Below, one piece after another: positions 16,328 through 25,903 of a stretch of DNA of 64,000 nucleotides. This DNA is from an uncultured Oscillospiraceae bacterium (GTDB lineage Bacteria; Bacillota; Clostridia; Oscillospirales; Oscillospiraceae), in contig CANQQU010000004.1 of NCBI GenBank assembly GCA_947626085.1, forward strand, positions 1-64,000, in the 5' to 3' direction. Under the pieces are notes generated by a model. It did no database searches and was not told where the DNA came from. It saw nothing but the letters and a program-made list of their open reading frames with translations. The stretch's first letter is position 1, and every line of letters starts with the position of its first letter. A program made the translations under genes and the position numbers.

Positions 16328-17686
16328 TTAGGTCTTATTTTCGGTTTCGTCGTCGGTTTTGGACTCCGTGTCAGACGAAGGCGTTTCCTCCTTGAACTCG
16401 CAGGTCACGTTCACCGTCTTACTGACGGAGCCGCAGGTCACGGTGACGGTGGCCTTGCCGTTCCCCACCGCGGTGATCACGCCGGAATCGCTGACGACAA
16501 CGACTTTATCATCGCTGGACTTGTAGGTGACCGGTTCTCTGGTGTCGCTGGGTGTGAGGACCGGCTTGAGGGTATAGCTGTTGCCCTTGCCCTCCAGCTT
16601 GATCTCCACTTCCGGCAGGGTAATATCCGTACAGAGCGTGATCCGGACCCGGACGATGCAGGTCTGCTTCTGGCCCTCGTACTCCGCCACGATGGTGGTG
16701 TCGCCGGGGCCTACCGCGGTGACGATGCCCCGCTCCACGGTGCAGACGTTTTCATCATTGGAGGTCCAGGTGATATTGTCCCGGCCAACGGAGGAACCGT
16801 CGTACACATCCCACTGCTCGCCCTTAGAGAACATGGTGAAGTCCTCCCGGTTGAGCTTGAAGCCGGAGGGGGCGGTGGTGGGGGGCTCGGTGGGTTCGCT
16901 GGTGGGCGGATTGGTGGGTTCAGAAGTGGGCGGATTGGTGGGCTCGGAAGTACTCTCCACCGTGCAGGTCACCGTCACCTGCTTGGTCACGGTGCCGCAG
17001 GTCACGGTAATGGTGGCGGTGCCGGGGCTCACCGCGGTAATCACGCCGGAAGTGGTAACGATGGCAACATTCTCGTCACTGGTCGTGTAAACGATCTGGT
17101 CGGTGGTGTTGCTGGGCTGCCTAATCGGATTCAGTCTCCAACTGGGGCTCTTGCCGACGGCCAGCCTGATCTGAGTGTCGGTCAGGATCAGATCGGTGCA
17201 GGGGACCACGCCGGGCTCCGATGTGCCCTGGGTCGTGTCTTCCGTGGCGGAAGAGGTGGAGGACGCAGTAGATTCGGTGGCGCCTGGCCGGTTGAAAAGA
17301 TCCGGCACAAAGAACCGCACGGCAATAAATCCCACGATCAGTAAGGCAGCCACGATCAGGATTATAACAACGATGATGACCGGGTTCATGGAGCGCCCCT
17401 CGTACTGATCCACGGGCCCCTCGTCCATATCCATGTCCATGTCCATGGGCTGCCGGGCTTCCCGGCGGGGCACGGGACCGGAGGTCTGGTTCCGGCGGCG
17501 CACATTGGACTTGGAGAACCGGCCGCCTTTTACATAAGTATAGCCACCGCCGGCGTCTTCCTGCTCCCCGGCAGAATTACCGGCGGCTGCCTGGGGATGA
17601 TCCGGTCTGGCGCAGCCGCAGATCGGGCACTGACTGGCGGTATCCGGGTAAGCTGTGCCGCAGACATCGCAGATGATCTTGCTCAT
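16328..17686 (-). CDS. Membrane protein with N-terminal zinc ribbon and Ig-like (BIG2) ectodomains
   Basis: This 452-residue protein has three parts. A cytosolic zinc ribbon comes first (CDVCGTAYPDTASQCPICGC, residues 6-25). One transmembrane helix follows at about 102-127 (PVIIVVIILIVAALLIVGFIAVRFF). The extracellular part has three bacterial Ig-like group 2 domains, each ending in the typical GVITAVSPGTATITV pattern, with a Pro/Thr/Glu repeat linker between the first and second. The architecture suggests an envelope-anchored surface or sensor protein. The partner and ligand are unknown. It is divergent from the kinase gene at 17832. Confidence 0.85.
   Translation of the reverse strand: MSKIICDVCGTAYPDTASQCPICGCARPDHPQAAAGNSAGEQEDAGGGYTYVKGGRFSKSNVRRRNQTSGPVPRREARQPMDMDMDMDEGPVDQYEGRSMNPVIIVVIILIVAALLIVGFIAVRFFVPDLFNRPGATESTASSTSSATEDTTQGTSEPGVVPCTDLILTDTQIRLAVGKSPSWRLNPIRQPSNTTDQIVYTTSDENVAIVTTSGVITAVSPGTATITVTCGTVTKQVTVTCTVESTSEPTNPPTSEPTNPPTSEPTEPPTTAPSGFKLNREDFTMFSKGEQWDVYDGSSVGRDNITWTSNDENVCTVERGIVTAVGPGDTTIVAEYEGQKQTCIVRVRITLCTDITLPEVEIKLEGKGNSYTLKPVLTPSDTREPVTYKSSDDKVVVVSDSGVITAVGNGKATVTVTCGSVSKTVNVTCEFKEETPSSDTESKTDDETENKT
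16881..16948 (-). repeat. In-frame tandem repeat encoding SEPTNPPT units
   Basis: About three 24-base units encode Ser-Glu-Pro-Thr-(Asn/Glu)-Pro-Pro-Thr in the linker of the Ig-like protein. Copy number could vary between strains. Confidence 0.7.
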
Positions 17687-17737
17687 ATTCTTTCCTCCTA
17701 ACTGGCGCGGCCGAGGGCCGTGCGGCTTTTCGACATT

Positions 17738-17766
17738 ATTATAACATCTCTTTTAAAATAAAACAA
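17738..17766 (-). promoter_or_regulatory. Promoter for the zinc-ribbon/Ig-like gene
   Basis: On the minus strand, TTGTTT, 17 bases and TATAAT are found, with an extended TGT just before the -10. Confidence 0.65.
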
Positions 17767-17776
17767 CTACAAGTGG

Positions 17777-17804
17777 TTGCTTTTTTGTAAATTTCTTTTA
17801 TAAT
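17777..17804 (+). promoter_or_regulatory. Promoter for the kinase gene
   Basis: TTGCTT (17777-17782), 16 bases, TATAAT (17799-17804). It lies back to back with the opposite promoter, about 10 bases apart. Confidence 0.6.
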
Positions 17805-17831
17805 ATAAGCGTATGTACACGAAAGGAGGCG

Positions 17832-20828
17832 ATGGAATTGTCGGAACCAAAGCTGATTCACCCGATGCTGGATGATTTCGCCATGGGCGAACCGATGAGC
17901 GAGCATCACGGGATCCGCTGCTGCCCCGCCATCAACAAGGTCTCTGATAAGAAATACATTGTTAAAGTCATTTCCATCCCCGCGTCACAGGTACAGACCC
18001 AGGCCCTTCTTTTGGCCGGGGCTTACCCCACCGAGGCTGCCGCCCTGAGCTACTATCGGGAGCTGGCGGACGCCACCGTGAAGGAGGCGAAGACCCTGCT
18101 CCGGCTGTCCCGGGTGGAAGGTTTTTTGACTTACGACAGCTATCAGATCGTGCCCATGGAGGGCGAGGTGGGGTACGACGTGTACCTCCTCAGCCCCTAC
18201 CGGCAAAGCCTGGAATACTATTTTCGGAAGCACCCCATGACCTATCTGGAAGCGGTGAACCTGGGGCTGGATCTGTGCGCCGCCCTGGCGGTGTGCCGCC
18301 GGGCCGGGCTGCTGTATGTGGATCTGAAGCCGGAGAACGTCTTCGTCTCTCCGGAGCGGGAGTTCCGGATCGGCGATCTGGGATTCGTCAGTATGTCCTC
18401 CCTGAAATACGCTTCCCTGCCGGATAAGTATATCAGCAGCTACACCGCCCCGGAAATCAAGGACGCCATGTCCACCCTCAGTTCCAGCCTGGACATCTAT
18501 GCCGCCGGTCTGATCCTCTATCAGGCCTACAACGGCGGGAAACTGCCCTTCACCGGGCGGGCCCCGGCCGAGCCGTTCCAGCCCCCCAAGTACGCCGACG
18601 AGGAAATGGCGGCCATCATCCTCAAAGCCTGCGACCCCGACCCTGCCAACCGGTGGGCAGATCCCCTGCAAATGGGCCAGGAGATCCAGGCCTATATGCA
18701 GCGCAACGGCGTCAACGATGAAGTCATGACCGACTCCGCCGGCGAAGAGCCGGAGGAAGGCCAGCCGGAAGCCAAGACCAGCGCCGAGGCCATGCTGGAG
18801 GAGCTGCTTCAAAAAATGGCCGAGGGGGAGATCGCCTTCCATGACGAGGACGGCAATCCCACCAGAAAGACCGAGGAGGACGGAACCCCCGCGCCCCGGG
18901 TGGAGGCGGAAGACTTCGCCTTCCTGGACGCCTTGGCCTCTGAAGACGCCGATCCTGACGAGGAATACGGCGGCATCACCGAGGAGGCCACCGACATTCT
19001 CTCCAAGGTGGACGCGCTGATCGCTCATCAGACCCCCGAGCCGGTGGTGGCCCCCGAGCCCATCGACGTGCCGGTGCCGCCCCCCATTCCCGTGGAGAAG
19101 CCGGAGCCGGAGCCCCAGGTTCTGCCCGGTTCCCGGACCCTGGTGGCCCCCACCAAGAATGGCGGCAACATCCAGAGCGGGACCGCTTCCCGTTCCGGCG
19201 GCTCCGTCCGGAAGACCGGTACCTCCGGCAGCCAGAATCTGCGCCGGTACGATCCCCAGGAGGCCCCCAAGAAAAAGCGGAAATTCCCCGTCGCGCTGCT
19301 GGTGATCGTGATCGTGCTGGCCGTCGCGGCCTTCGGCTGGCACTGGTTCTACAACAACTACTACTTGCAGACCATTCAGGCGATCTCCGTCTCCGGAGAA
19401 AAAACCGACCTGACGGTAAACGTCGCCACCGAAGCCGACGAGTCCCTGATCATTGTGACCTGCTCCGATATCTACGGCAACAAGCGGGAGGTCCATCTGG
19501 AAAACGGGCAGGCGCAGTTCAACCATCTGACGCCCAACACCATCTATCAGATCGAGGTGCAGATCGAGGGGTTCCACCGGCTCACCGGCACCACCTCCTA
19601 TACCTACACCACCCCCGCGCAGATCAACATCGTCAGCTTCACCGCCACCGCTGGAGCGGAGGACGGCGCCGTGATCCTCAATTTCACCGTGGACGGCAAG
19701 GACCCGGAGACCTGGAACCTGGTTTACAGCGCCGAGGGGGAGGAGGAAAAAACCACTGTCTTCTCCGGCCACATGGTCACGCTGAACGGCCTGACCGTGG
19801 GCAAGGAATACACCTTCCGGCTGATTCCGGATTCCTCCCTCTTCACCGCCGGATACGATACCCTGACCTACTTTGTCCAGCCCCTGATCTACGCCCAGGA
19901 CCTGGAGATCGTCAGCTGCCAGGATCAAACGCTGACGGCCAAGTGGTCCGCCCCCGAGGGCGCCCAGGTGGAAAGCTGGGAGGTCCACTGCTACAGCGAC
20001 AACGGGTTTGATCAGACCATAACGGTCAATACCTGCGAGGCGGTGTTCACCGGTCTGGACACCACCGCCGGCTACACCGTCGAGGTCACTGCCCCCGGAA
20101 TGATGGCCGGCAGCCGGGCCTCCATTACCGCCAACAGTGTGACGCTCTACAATTTCCAGGCGGATCTTACTGATCCCCGCTCTATCCAACTGTCCTGGGA
20201 ATACTCTGGACCCGCTCCCGACGGCGGCTGGCTGGTACTCTACTCCTTTACCGCCCTGGACGGCAGCGCCGTTCCCGACCGGGAAGAAGTACTGCGCACC
20301 GAAACCAATTCCGCCGTGCTGGCCCCCGCGATCCCCAACAGCGCCTACAGCTTCACCATCCAGGCCGCCGACGGCTCCACCGTCTTCCAGGGCAGCTTCA
20401 CCACCCAAACCCCGGATGCCCCCGCCTTTAACGACTACAGCCTTACGTCCGAGGACTTCGTCTTTACCATGTGCGTCGCGCCCGACGCCGAGTCCTGGAC
20501 CTACGACGACGTACCTAGGGAGAATTATACCAACACCTTTACCCTGGGTCAGAAGGCGGCCATCCTGGGCCGTACATACGCCCTTTACAACTTCAACTGG
20601 GACGAGATCACGACGTTGTACATCATTCGGAACCAGAACGGGGACCTGATCAGCGCCAACACCCAAGTGCGGACCTGGGTCGCCATCCTCCACGGCGGCG
20701 ACTGCGAGCTTGCCATTCCGGTGATGCCGGAGGAAGTAGGCGAATACACGGTCAGCGTTTACTTTGACGGCGCGTTCTTCACCGAGCAGTCCTTCACCAT
20801 CGTGGAAGCACAGGAAGCCGAAGAATGA
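17832..20828 (+). CDS. Transmembrane Ser/Thr protein kinase with FN3-like ectodomain
   Basis: This 998-residue protein starts with a Hanks-type kinase domain (about 30-300). It has the ATP-binding Lys in KKYIVKVISI, a catalytic loop YVDLKPENV (Asp, Lys and Asn kept, His-Arg replaced) and a DLG in place of DFG (IGDLGF). An acidic, Pro-rich linker follows, then one transmembrane helix near 483-505 (FPVALLVIVIVLAVAAFGWHWF). About 490 extracellular residues form several fibronectin-III-like beta domains rather than PASTA repeats. The ATG at 17832 is only 2 bases from AGGAGG. A TTG at 17838 is better spaced and may be the true start. Its ligand and substrates are unknown. Confidence 0.88.
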   Translation: MELSEPKLIHPMLDDFAMGEPMSEHHGIRCCPAINKVSDKKYIVKVISIPASQVQTQALLLAGAYPTEAAALSYYRELADATVKEAKTLLRLSRVEGFLTYDSYQIVPMEGEVGYDVYLLSPYRQSLEYYFRKHPMTYLEAVNLGLDLCAALAVCRRAGLLYVDLKPENVFVSPEREFRIGDLGFVSMSSLKYASLPDKYISSYTAPEIKDAMSTLSSSLDIYAAGLILYQAYNGGKLPFTGRAPAEPFQPPKYADEEMAAIILKACDPDPANRWADPLQMGQEIQAYMQRNGVNDEVMTDSAGEEPEEGQPEAKTSAEAMLEELLQKMAEGEIAFHDEDGNPTRKTEEDGTPAPRVEAEDFAFLDALASEDADPDEEYGGITEEATDILSKVDALIAHQTPEPVVAPEPIDVPVPPPIPVEKPEPEPQVLPGSRTLVAPTKNGGNIQSGTASRSGGSVRKTGTSGSQNLRRYDPQEAPKKKRKFPVALLVIVIVLAVAAFGWHWFYNNYYLQTIQAISVSGEKTDLTVNVATEADESLIIVTCSDIYGNKREVHLENGQAQFNHLTPNTIYQIEVQIEGFHRLTGTTSYTYTTPAQINIVSFTATAGAEDGAVILNFTVDGKDPETWNLVYSAEGEEEKTTVFSGHMVTLNGLTVGKEYTFRLIPDSSLFTAGYDTLTYFVQPLIYAQDLEIVSCQDQTLTAKWSAPEGAQVESWEVHCYSDNGFDQTITVNTCEAVFTGLDTTAGYTVEVTAPGMMAGSRASITANSVTLYNFQADLTDPRSIQLSWEYSGPAPDGGWLVLYSFTALDGSAVPDREEVLRTETNSAVLAPAIPNSAYSFTIQAADGSTVFQGSFTTQTPDAPAFNDYSLTSEDFVFTMCVAPDAESWTYDDVPRENYTNTFTLGQKAAILGRTYALYNFNWDEITTLYIIRNQNGDLISANTQVRTWVAILHGGDCELAIPVMPEEVGEYTVSVYFDGAFFTEQSFTIVEAQEAEE

Positions 20829-20833
20829 GACCC

Positions 20834-20863
20834 AAACCGCGGCCACAAAGGTGGCCGCGGTTT
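20834..20863 (+). terminator. Terminator after the kinase gene
   Basis: A perfect 13-pair stem (20834-20846 with 20851-20863) with an AAAG loop ends in TTTATT. Confidence 0.75.
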
Positions 20864-20998
20864 ATTGTGCAAATTGCATAATTATTCCCTTTTTCTTTTG
20901 GAATCCTTGTGAAAAACATAGAAATATTTTTTTCCAGTGGCAAAACGGCAAAAAATATGTTACGATTAGCATAAGGTTACTGAAGGGAGGACGCGGAT

Positions 20999-21559
20999 TT
21001 GAGGTATGAATGCCATCAACTGCTGGGGCACTACCTGGCGGACCGGTTCCTGGTGGAAAAACCCAGGCGCTACCGGCGGGCTTTTTTGCTGGGCTGCGTA
21101 GAGCCGGACTGGAATTATGCGACCTACATTAAAGGCTCTATTCGCGCCTCCTGGTTCCGAGGCCACAACTGGAGCAATTCCCAGCGCTATGTGGGCCGGG
21201 TCAGCCGCCGCCTGGACGCCCGGGAGCGGCTGCGGATGGTGGATTTCTACCGGCTGGGCAAGCTGATCCACTACACCACCGACGCCTTTACATATGCCCA
21301 CAACGACAGCTTCCAGGAAAATCTGCGGAAGCACCGCTCCTACGAGCGAGGGCTGCAAAGCTTCTTCGCCCAGTATCTGGCGGAGGAACATTCGACGCGA
21401 GCGATGGCGTGCGGCAGCATTATGGATCTGATCCGAAATTATCACACTGATTATGTAAACCATCCGTGGGGCGTCTACAACGACTCCAAGTACACCCTCA
21501 TCGTCTGCACCGCCATCCTGGAGCTGCTGTTTTGCAAGTCCCCGGAAAGCGCGGAATAG
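20999..21559 (+). CDS. Zinc-dependent phospholipase C family protein
   Basis: This 186-residue protein is of the zinc-dependent phospholipase C/S1-P1-like type found in many Clostridia. Metal-ligand-like His and Asp residues occur in ECHQLLGHYLADRF, GCVEPDWNYATYIKG, RGHNWSNS and LGKLIHYTTDAFTYAHND. The fold is all-helical. It lacks a clear signal peptide, so whether it is exported or acts on phospholipid is uncertain. The TTG start at 20999 has GAAGGGAGG 8 bases upstream. The gap before it (20864-20998) is AT-rich with no clear promoter that I can assign. Confidence 0.8.
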   Translation: MRYECHQLLGHYLADRFLVEKPRRYRRAFLLGCVEPDWNYATYIKGSIRASWFRGHNWSNSQRYVGRVSRRLDARERLRMVDFYRLGKLIHYTTDAFTYAHNDSFQENLRKHRSYERGLQSFFAQYLAEEHSTRAMACGSIMDLIRNYHTDYVNHPWGVYNDSKYTLIVCTAILELLFCKSPESAE

Positions 21560-21583
21560 GCGTCCCATCGCGGGTTCGTTTTT

Positions 21584-21614
21584 TCAGGCATGGCAAAGGC
21601 CATGCCTGATTTTT
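21584..21614 (+). terminator. Terminator after the phospholipase-like gene
   Basis: TCAGGCATGGC (21584-21594) pairs with GCCATGCCTGA (21599-21609) and TTTTT follows. It also separates the convergent helicase gene. Confidence 0.8.
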
Positions 21615-23760
21615 ATTGCAGAAGCGTCAGGCTGACGCTTTTGGACAATGTGCGGGGCGTGGGGATTCGGTCAAACTGGATGATGTAGCCGCTCTGGTCC
21701 CGGGGAACGCCGATGATTTTCCCCGGTCCGAAAACCGGATGATCGACCGTTTTCCCGATCTGGGGGTCCTCCCGGGGGACCCGCGGCTGCGAATTCTCAG
21801 TCCCGGCGATGAGGCTCTGGGCCCGGTCCACCAGCTCCGGGTCCAGGGGTACGACGTAGTCCACATTCTCCTGGCCGGCATTGAACAGGAATCGGCTGGG
21901 CAGACGGCCGGTGCCGTCGTAGTTGTTTCCGGCGGCGTCGGACAGGTACAGCCGGTCCCGGGCCCGGGTCATGGCCACATAGCACAGCCGCCGCTCCTCC
22001 TCCAGCTTCTCCCGGGTGTTGGCCCGCTTGCCGGGAAAAATCCCCTCGGACAATCCGCATAGAAACACCACCGGGAATTCCAGGCCCTTGGCGGCGTGGA
22101 CCGTCATCAGCTTCACCGCCTCCGCCCGCTCCGTCTGATCCATGTTGGTAAAGAGGGCCGCATGATCCAGGTAGTTGCCCAGGGTGACCTCCTCCCCTGC
22201 CTTCAGCTGGAAATCGTACACCGCCTGCTTCAGCTCCGCCAGATTGTCCAGCCGCTCCTCCTCCCCGGAGGCCCGGAGGGCCGCCTCGTAGCCGCTTTCG
22301 CTGAGGATGCCGGAAAGCAGGTCCGTCAGGTCCAGCTGGTCGTAGATGGCCCGGTATTTTTCAATCAGCCGGACATACTCCCGGGCCCGGCTCCGGCGGA
22401 ACAGCTCCGTCTCCAGATTGGCCAGCAGCGCGTCGAACAGGCTGCACTGGTTCCATTCGGCGTACTCCTTTAAGGCGGCGATCCGCCGGCGGCCCACCCC
22501 CCGGCGGGGCTCGTTGACGGTGCGCAGGAAGCTGACGTCATCCCCGGAATAGAGCATCCGAAGGTAACATAACACATCCTTGATCTCTTTCCGCTTGTAA
22601 AATTCCACGCCGGAATAGAGTACATAGGGAATCCGGCTGCGAATCAGAGACTCCTCCACCGCCCGGGAGACATAGTGGGCCCGGTAGAGTACCCCCATCT
22701 GGGAATAGGCCATTCCCCCATCGTGCAGGGCCCGCATTTGCGCGGTGAGCCAGTCCGCCTCCAGCTGGCTGTTTTTGGCGTGGAAGTACAATGGCTTTCT
22801 GGCGCCGGTGCGGGTGGGGACCAGTTTTTTATCCAACCGGTCCCGGTTGTGGGCGATCAGGGCGTTGGCGGCGGTGAGGACCGGGGGCACGGAACGGTAG
22901 TTTTCGTTGAGATAGACGGTTTTGGTCCCCGGGTGGCGGCTGTCAAATTCCAGAAGGAACTTCACATCGGCCCCCCGCCAGGTATAGATGGTCTGATCCG
23001 GGTCCCCCACCACAAAAAGATTCTTGTGATAGCCCGACAGGATATCCGCCAGGGCGTACTGGTCCTTATCAATGTCCTGGAACTCGTCCACCATCACATA
23101 TTCCAGCCGATGCTGCCACTTTTCACGGACAGACCGATCCTGCTCCAAAATGTACAAGGTGAAATACACCAGATCGTCAAAATCCAGGCCGTAGCACTTC
23201 CGCTGCTCGTAAAAATAGCGATAGAGGACCTTGTCCTTGAGGGTTGTGGCCTGTCTTTCATGGTCCCGCAGCCGCTCCAGGTCCGGGTCGATCAGGGTTT
23301 TGACATACCCCCGGCCCCCCTTCCGCCAGCCGATATAGTCCACCGCGTCCTGGATGGTCATGTCCCGGCCGGTGACGCCCAGGTCCTCGAAGACCCGGCG
23401 GAGCATGGCCTCCTTGTCCTCCTCGTCCAGCACCAAAAAGGCGCTGGGGTACTCCACCACATGGCAGTCCTCCTTCAAGAGGCCCACGCAAAAGCCGTGA
23501 AAGGTGGTGATCCGCCCCAGGTCCTGATCCGGCAGGTGGGCGCGGATCCGTTTTTTCATCTCCGCCGCCGCCTTGTTGGTAAAGGTCAGGCAGAGGATGT
23601 TGGCGGTGGAGATTCCCAGGGTCTCCACCAAATACAGATACCGGGCGGCAAGGGTTCGGGTCTTCCCCGAGCCGGCCCCCGCCACGACCCGGAGATACCC
23701 TTCCGTATCCTGGGCCGCTTGAAGCTGGGACGGATTCAGCGTTTGAAAAAAGGAATCCAT
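21613..23760 (-). CDS. UvrD/PcrA-type superfamily 1 DNA helicase
   Basis: This 715-residue 3'-5' DNA helicase has motifs in order: LNPSQLQAAQ (Q motif), VVAGAGSGKTRTL (Walker A), LTFTNKAAAEMKKRI (Ia), VDEFQDIDKDQY (II), GDPDQTIYTWRGA (III), LNENYRS (IV), VMTVHAAKGLEFPVVFL (V) and YVAMTRARDRLYL (VI). The C-terminal DHPVFGPGKIIGV segment resembles the small beta domain at the PcrA/UvrD C-terminus, which binds RNA polymerase. It likely acts in repair or conflict resolution. It may be a paralogue of the main PcrA, so I give no symbol. GGAGGAAT precedes the start. Confidence 0.93.
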   Translation of the reverse strand: MDSFFQTLNPSQLQAAQDTEGYLRVVAGAGSGKTRTLAARYLYLVETLGISTANILCLTFTNKAAAEMKKRIRAHLPDQDLGRITTFHGFCVGLLKEDCHVVEYPSAFLVLDEEDKEAMLRRVFEDLGVTGRDMTIQDAVDYIGWRKGGRGYVKTLIDPDLERLRDHERQATTLKDKVLYRYFYEQRKCYGLDFDDLVYFTLYILEQDRSVREKWQHRLEYVMVDEFQDIDKDQYALADILSGYHKNLFVVGDPDQTIYTWRGADVKFLLEFDSRHPGTKTVYLNENYRSVPPVLTAANALIAHNRDRLDKKLVPTRTGARKPLYFHAKNSQLEADWLTAQMRALHDGGMAYSQMGVLYRAHYVSRAVEESLIRSRIPYVLYSGVEFYKRKEIKDVLCYLRMLYSGDDVSFLRTVNEPRRGVGRRRIAALKEYAEWNQCSLFDALLANLETELFRRSRAREYVRLIEKYRAIYDQLDLTDLLSGILSESGYEAALRASGEEERLDNLAELKQAVYDFQLKAGEEVTLGNYLDHAALFTNMDQTERAEAVKLMTVHAAKGLEFPVVFLCGLSEGIFPGKRANTREKLEEERRLCYVAMTRARDRLYLSDAAGNNYDGTGRLPSRFLFNAGQENVDYVVPLDPELVDRAQSLIAGTENSQPRVPREDPQIGKTVDHPVFGPGKIIGVPRDQSGYIIQFDRIPTPRTLSKSVSLTLLQ

Positions 23761-23843
23761 GGCTATTCCTCCATTTTTGTGTTTTTATTTAGGATAGCAC
23801 AGGATCGGTCCAGAAAATTGGGTAGGATTCGCGAATTTTCCTC

Positions 23844-23872
23844 TTGCAAATTTTGAGGAAATATGGTATATT
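23844..23872 (+). promoter_or_regulatory. Promoter of the aromatic amino-acid operon
   Basis: TTGCAA (23844-23849), 17 bases, TATATT (23867-23872) with an extended TGG before the -10. Transcription would begin near 23879, giving a leader of about 195 bases before aroF. Confidence 0.8.
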
Positions 23873-23900
23873 CAAGAAAACCAGTATCTGGAGGCCCTTT

Positions 23901-23966
23901 ATGGCTAGAAATACCCTCCGCGGCTACTTTTATTTTGACTATTACTTTTGCAACGGGAAAAAGTAA
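23901..23966 (+). CDS. Tyr/Phe-rich leader peptide of the aro operon
   Basis: This 21-codon gene lies between the operon promoter and an attenuator. It has an ideal ribosome binding site (GGAGG, 6 bases before the ATG). Residues 9-16 read Y-F-Y-F-D-Y-Y-F, that is four Tyr and three Phe in eight codons. A Lys-Lys-stop follows. The last codons overlap a 9-pair hairpin (23941-23949 with 23958-23966), which would be covered or exposed by a ribosome stalled at the Tyr/Phe codons. This is the classic layout of translation-coupled attenuation sensing charged tRNA-Tyr and tRNA-Phe. Confidence 0.85.
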   Translation: MARNTLRGYFYFDYYFCNGKK

Positions 23967-24015
23967 TAGAGTTTTGTGCTGCAAGGGATTCTGAAACCGG
24001 AACTGTCATTTGGAA

Positions 24016-24057
24016 CGCGCCGCACTTCACTCAAAGAATGTGCGGCGTGATTTTTTT
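24016..24057 (+). terminator. Attenuator terminator before aroF
   Basis: Bases 24016-24025 pair with 24040-24049 (10 pairs, one G-U), followed by seven T (24051-24057). It ends 17 bases before the aroF start and downstream of the leader peptide. Read-through would be set by the leader peptide. Confidence 0.85.
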
Positions 24058-24074
24058 GTGAGGAGTTGTTTTTT

Positions 24075-25072
<998 letters not shown>

Positions 25073-25076
<4 letters not shown>

Positions 25077-25903
25077 CCGTGGGGATCCTGGGTCTGGGGC
25101 TCATCGGCGGCTCCCTGGCCCGGGCCTACGCCAAGGCCGGCCACGCCGTCTACGCCTGGGACCGGGACGAATCCATCCTTTCCTTTGCCCAGCTGGCGGG
25201 GGCTGTCACGGGAAAGCTGGACCGGGAAACCGTGGGGCAGTGCCAACTGCTGCTGCTGGCCATCTATCCCGGGGGCTCCATCGCTTGGCTGGAGGAAAAC
25301 GCGCCCCTTATTTCCAAGGACGCGCTGGTTTTAGACTGCTGCGGCGTGAAACGGGAGGTCTGCGAAAAATGCTTCCCCCTGGCGGAAAAGTACGGTTTCA
25401 CCTTCGTAGGGGGACATCCCATGGCGGGGTCCCATTTTTCCGGGTTCAAGTACAGCCGCTCCAATCTGTTCCAGGGCGCGCCCATGGTGCTGGTGCCCCC
25501 GGTATTCGACGACCCGGAGCTGCTGCAGCGAGTGGAGGACGCTCTGGCCCCCTGCCATTTTGGCTCCTTCTCCGTCACCACTGCCCCAGAGCATGACCGG
25601 ATGATCGCCTTTACCTCCCAGATGCCTCACATCGTCAGCAACGCTTTTATCAAATCCCCCACCGCCGGGAGTCACAAGGGCTTCTCCGCCGGGAGCTACA
25701 AGGATCTGACCCGGGTGGCCTGGCTGAATCCCGGAATGTGGGCCGAGCTGTTCCTGGACAACCGGGAGCCGCTGCTCTTTGAACTGGATCTGTATATCGA
25801 GAATCTGATCGCCTACCGGCAGGCCATCGCCGAGGGCGACCGAGAAGCGTTAGAGGCCCTTCTGGAAGAAGGGCGGCGGAAAAAGGAGGCGGTGGACGGA
25901 TGA
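25073..25903 (+). CDS. tyrA: Prephenate dehydrogenase
   Basis: This NAD(P)-dependent enzyme converts prephenate to 4-hydroxyphenylpyruvate on the tyrosine branch. It has 276 residues. The Rossmann fingerprint GLGLIGGSLARAYAKAGHAVYAWDRD opens the protein. Later come GGHPMAGSHFSGF (substrate-binding His/Ser) and MIAFTSQMPHIVSNAF. No ACT domain is attached. The start codon overlaps the aroF stop (ATGA), so translation is coupled. Confidence 0.94.

Noticed and set aside
17985..20846. A 953-codon minus-strand frame opposite the kinase gene
   Set aside because: It is Gly/Val/His-rich as expected for an antisense shadow of GC-rich coding sequence, and the kinase frame has clear motifs.
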